Positions 6,073 through 6,085 of a stretch of 6,085 bases of DNA are shown here, piece by piece (position 1 is the stretch's first letter; every line of letters begins with the position of its first letter). The notes beneath the pieces are model-generated. The model saw nothing but the letters and a program-made list of their open reading frames with translations, ran no database searches and was not told the origin of the DNA. The DNA is from an uncultured Collinsella sp. (GTDB taxonomy: Bacteria > Actinomycetota > Coriobacteriia > Coriobacteriales > Coriobacteriaceae), in contig CABVBR010000123.1 of assembly GCA_902496645.1 (NCBI GenBank), positions 1 through 6,085 of the forward strand. Direction: 5' to 3'. Position numbers and translations under genes: made by a program.

Positions 6073-6085
6073 GTTCCGCCGTTCT
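6071..6085. repeat. Left arm of the 43-66 hairpin family, cut by the window end
   Basis: AGGTTCCGCCGTTCT is identical to bases 39-53. It begins inside the prfA stop codon (TAG, 6070-6072). By analogy with the first copy, the right arm (GAACGGCGGA) should follow just past the window and form a hairpin after prfA. This is a prediction, since the arm is not seen. Confidence 0.6.

Noticed and set aside
39..6085. CRISPR array, tRNA, rRNA or prophage content
   Set aside because: No regularly spaced direct repeats, no cloverleaf-like sequence and no phage or transposase gene could be seen on either strand.

Overview
The window reads as chromosomal DNA of a GC-rich, low-redundancy genome, most likely a gut Coriobacteriia (Actinomycetota), with Collinsella or a close relative as the best guess. 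This rests on codon choice, the RF1 sequence, the spacing of AGGAG-type ribosome binding sites and the repeat families. It is an impression from memory, not a database result. All recognisable genes are on the + strand.

Layout. Positions 1-38 hold what is probably the last codons of an upstream gene. Positions 39-318 are intergenic and rich in structure: a 24-nt hairpin (43-66), then a roughly 100-nt nested palindrome (81-180) with a bidirectional intrinsic terminator at its core. Positions 319-3267 hold a polar amino-acid ABC importer operon: a Tat-type lipoprotein receptor (319-1270), a HisM-type permease (1280-2459) and an ATPase (2482-3267), closed by a hairpin terminator (3291-3316). Then come an M20 metallopeptidase of the carboxypeptidase S/PM20D1 type (3340-4755), a 249-nt spacer with a REP-like hairpin (4771-4803), and prfA, release factor 1 (5005-6072). 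The last 15 bases of the window repeat the left arm of the hairpin at 43-66.

The main observation is that the first two genes of the importer operon are each broken by a short tandem duplication inside the coding sequence (25 bp at 457-506, 31 bp at 1470-1531). Each duplication adds one base modulo three. Removing one copy restores a full-length protein in both cases (308 and 382 residues). The ATPase is intact. The candidate explanations are slippage-type phase variation, recent gene decay, or an assembly artefact. The two copies of the second duplication differ by a single synonymous C/T, which fits badly joined reads from two strains at least as well as a real duplication.

The second observation is a pair of small REP-like palindromes with a GGGG(A/T)C loop motif. 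One lies inside the peptidase reading frame (4512-4542), where it appears to add about a dozen residues; the other lies just after that gene (4771-4803).

Working together: the receptor captures an amino acid outside the membrane, and the permease and ATPase import it. The M20 enzyme plausibly releases amino acids from peptides or N-acyl amino acids in the cytosol, though the terminator between them argues for separate transcription. prfA is an unrelated housekeeping gene.
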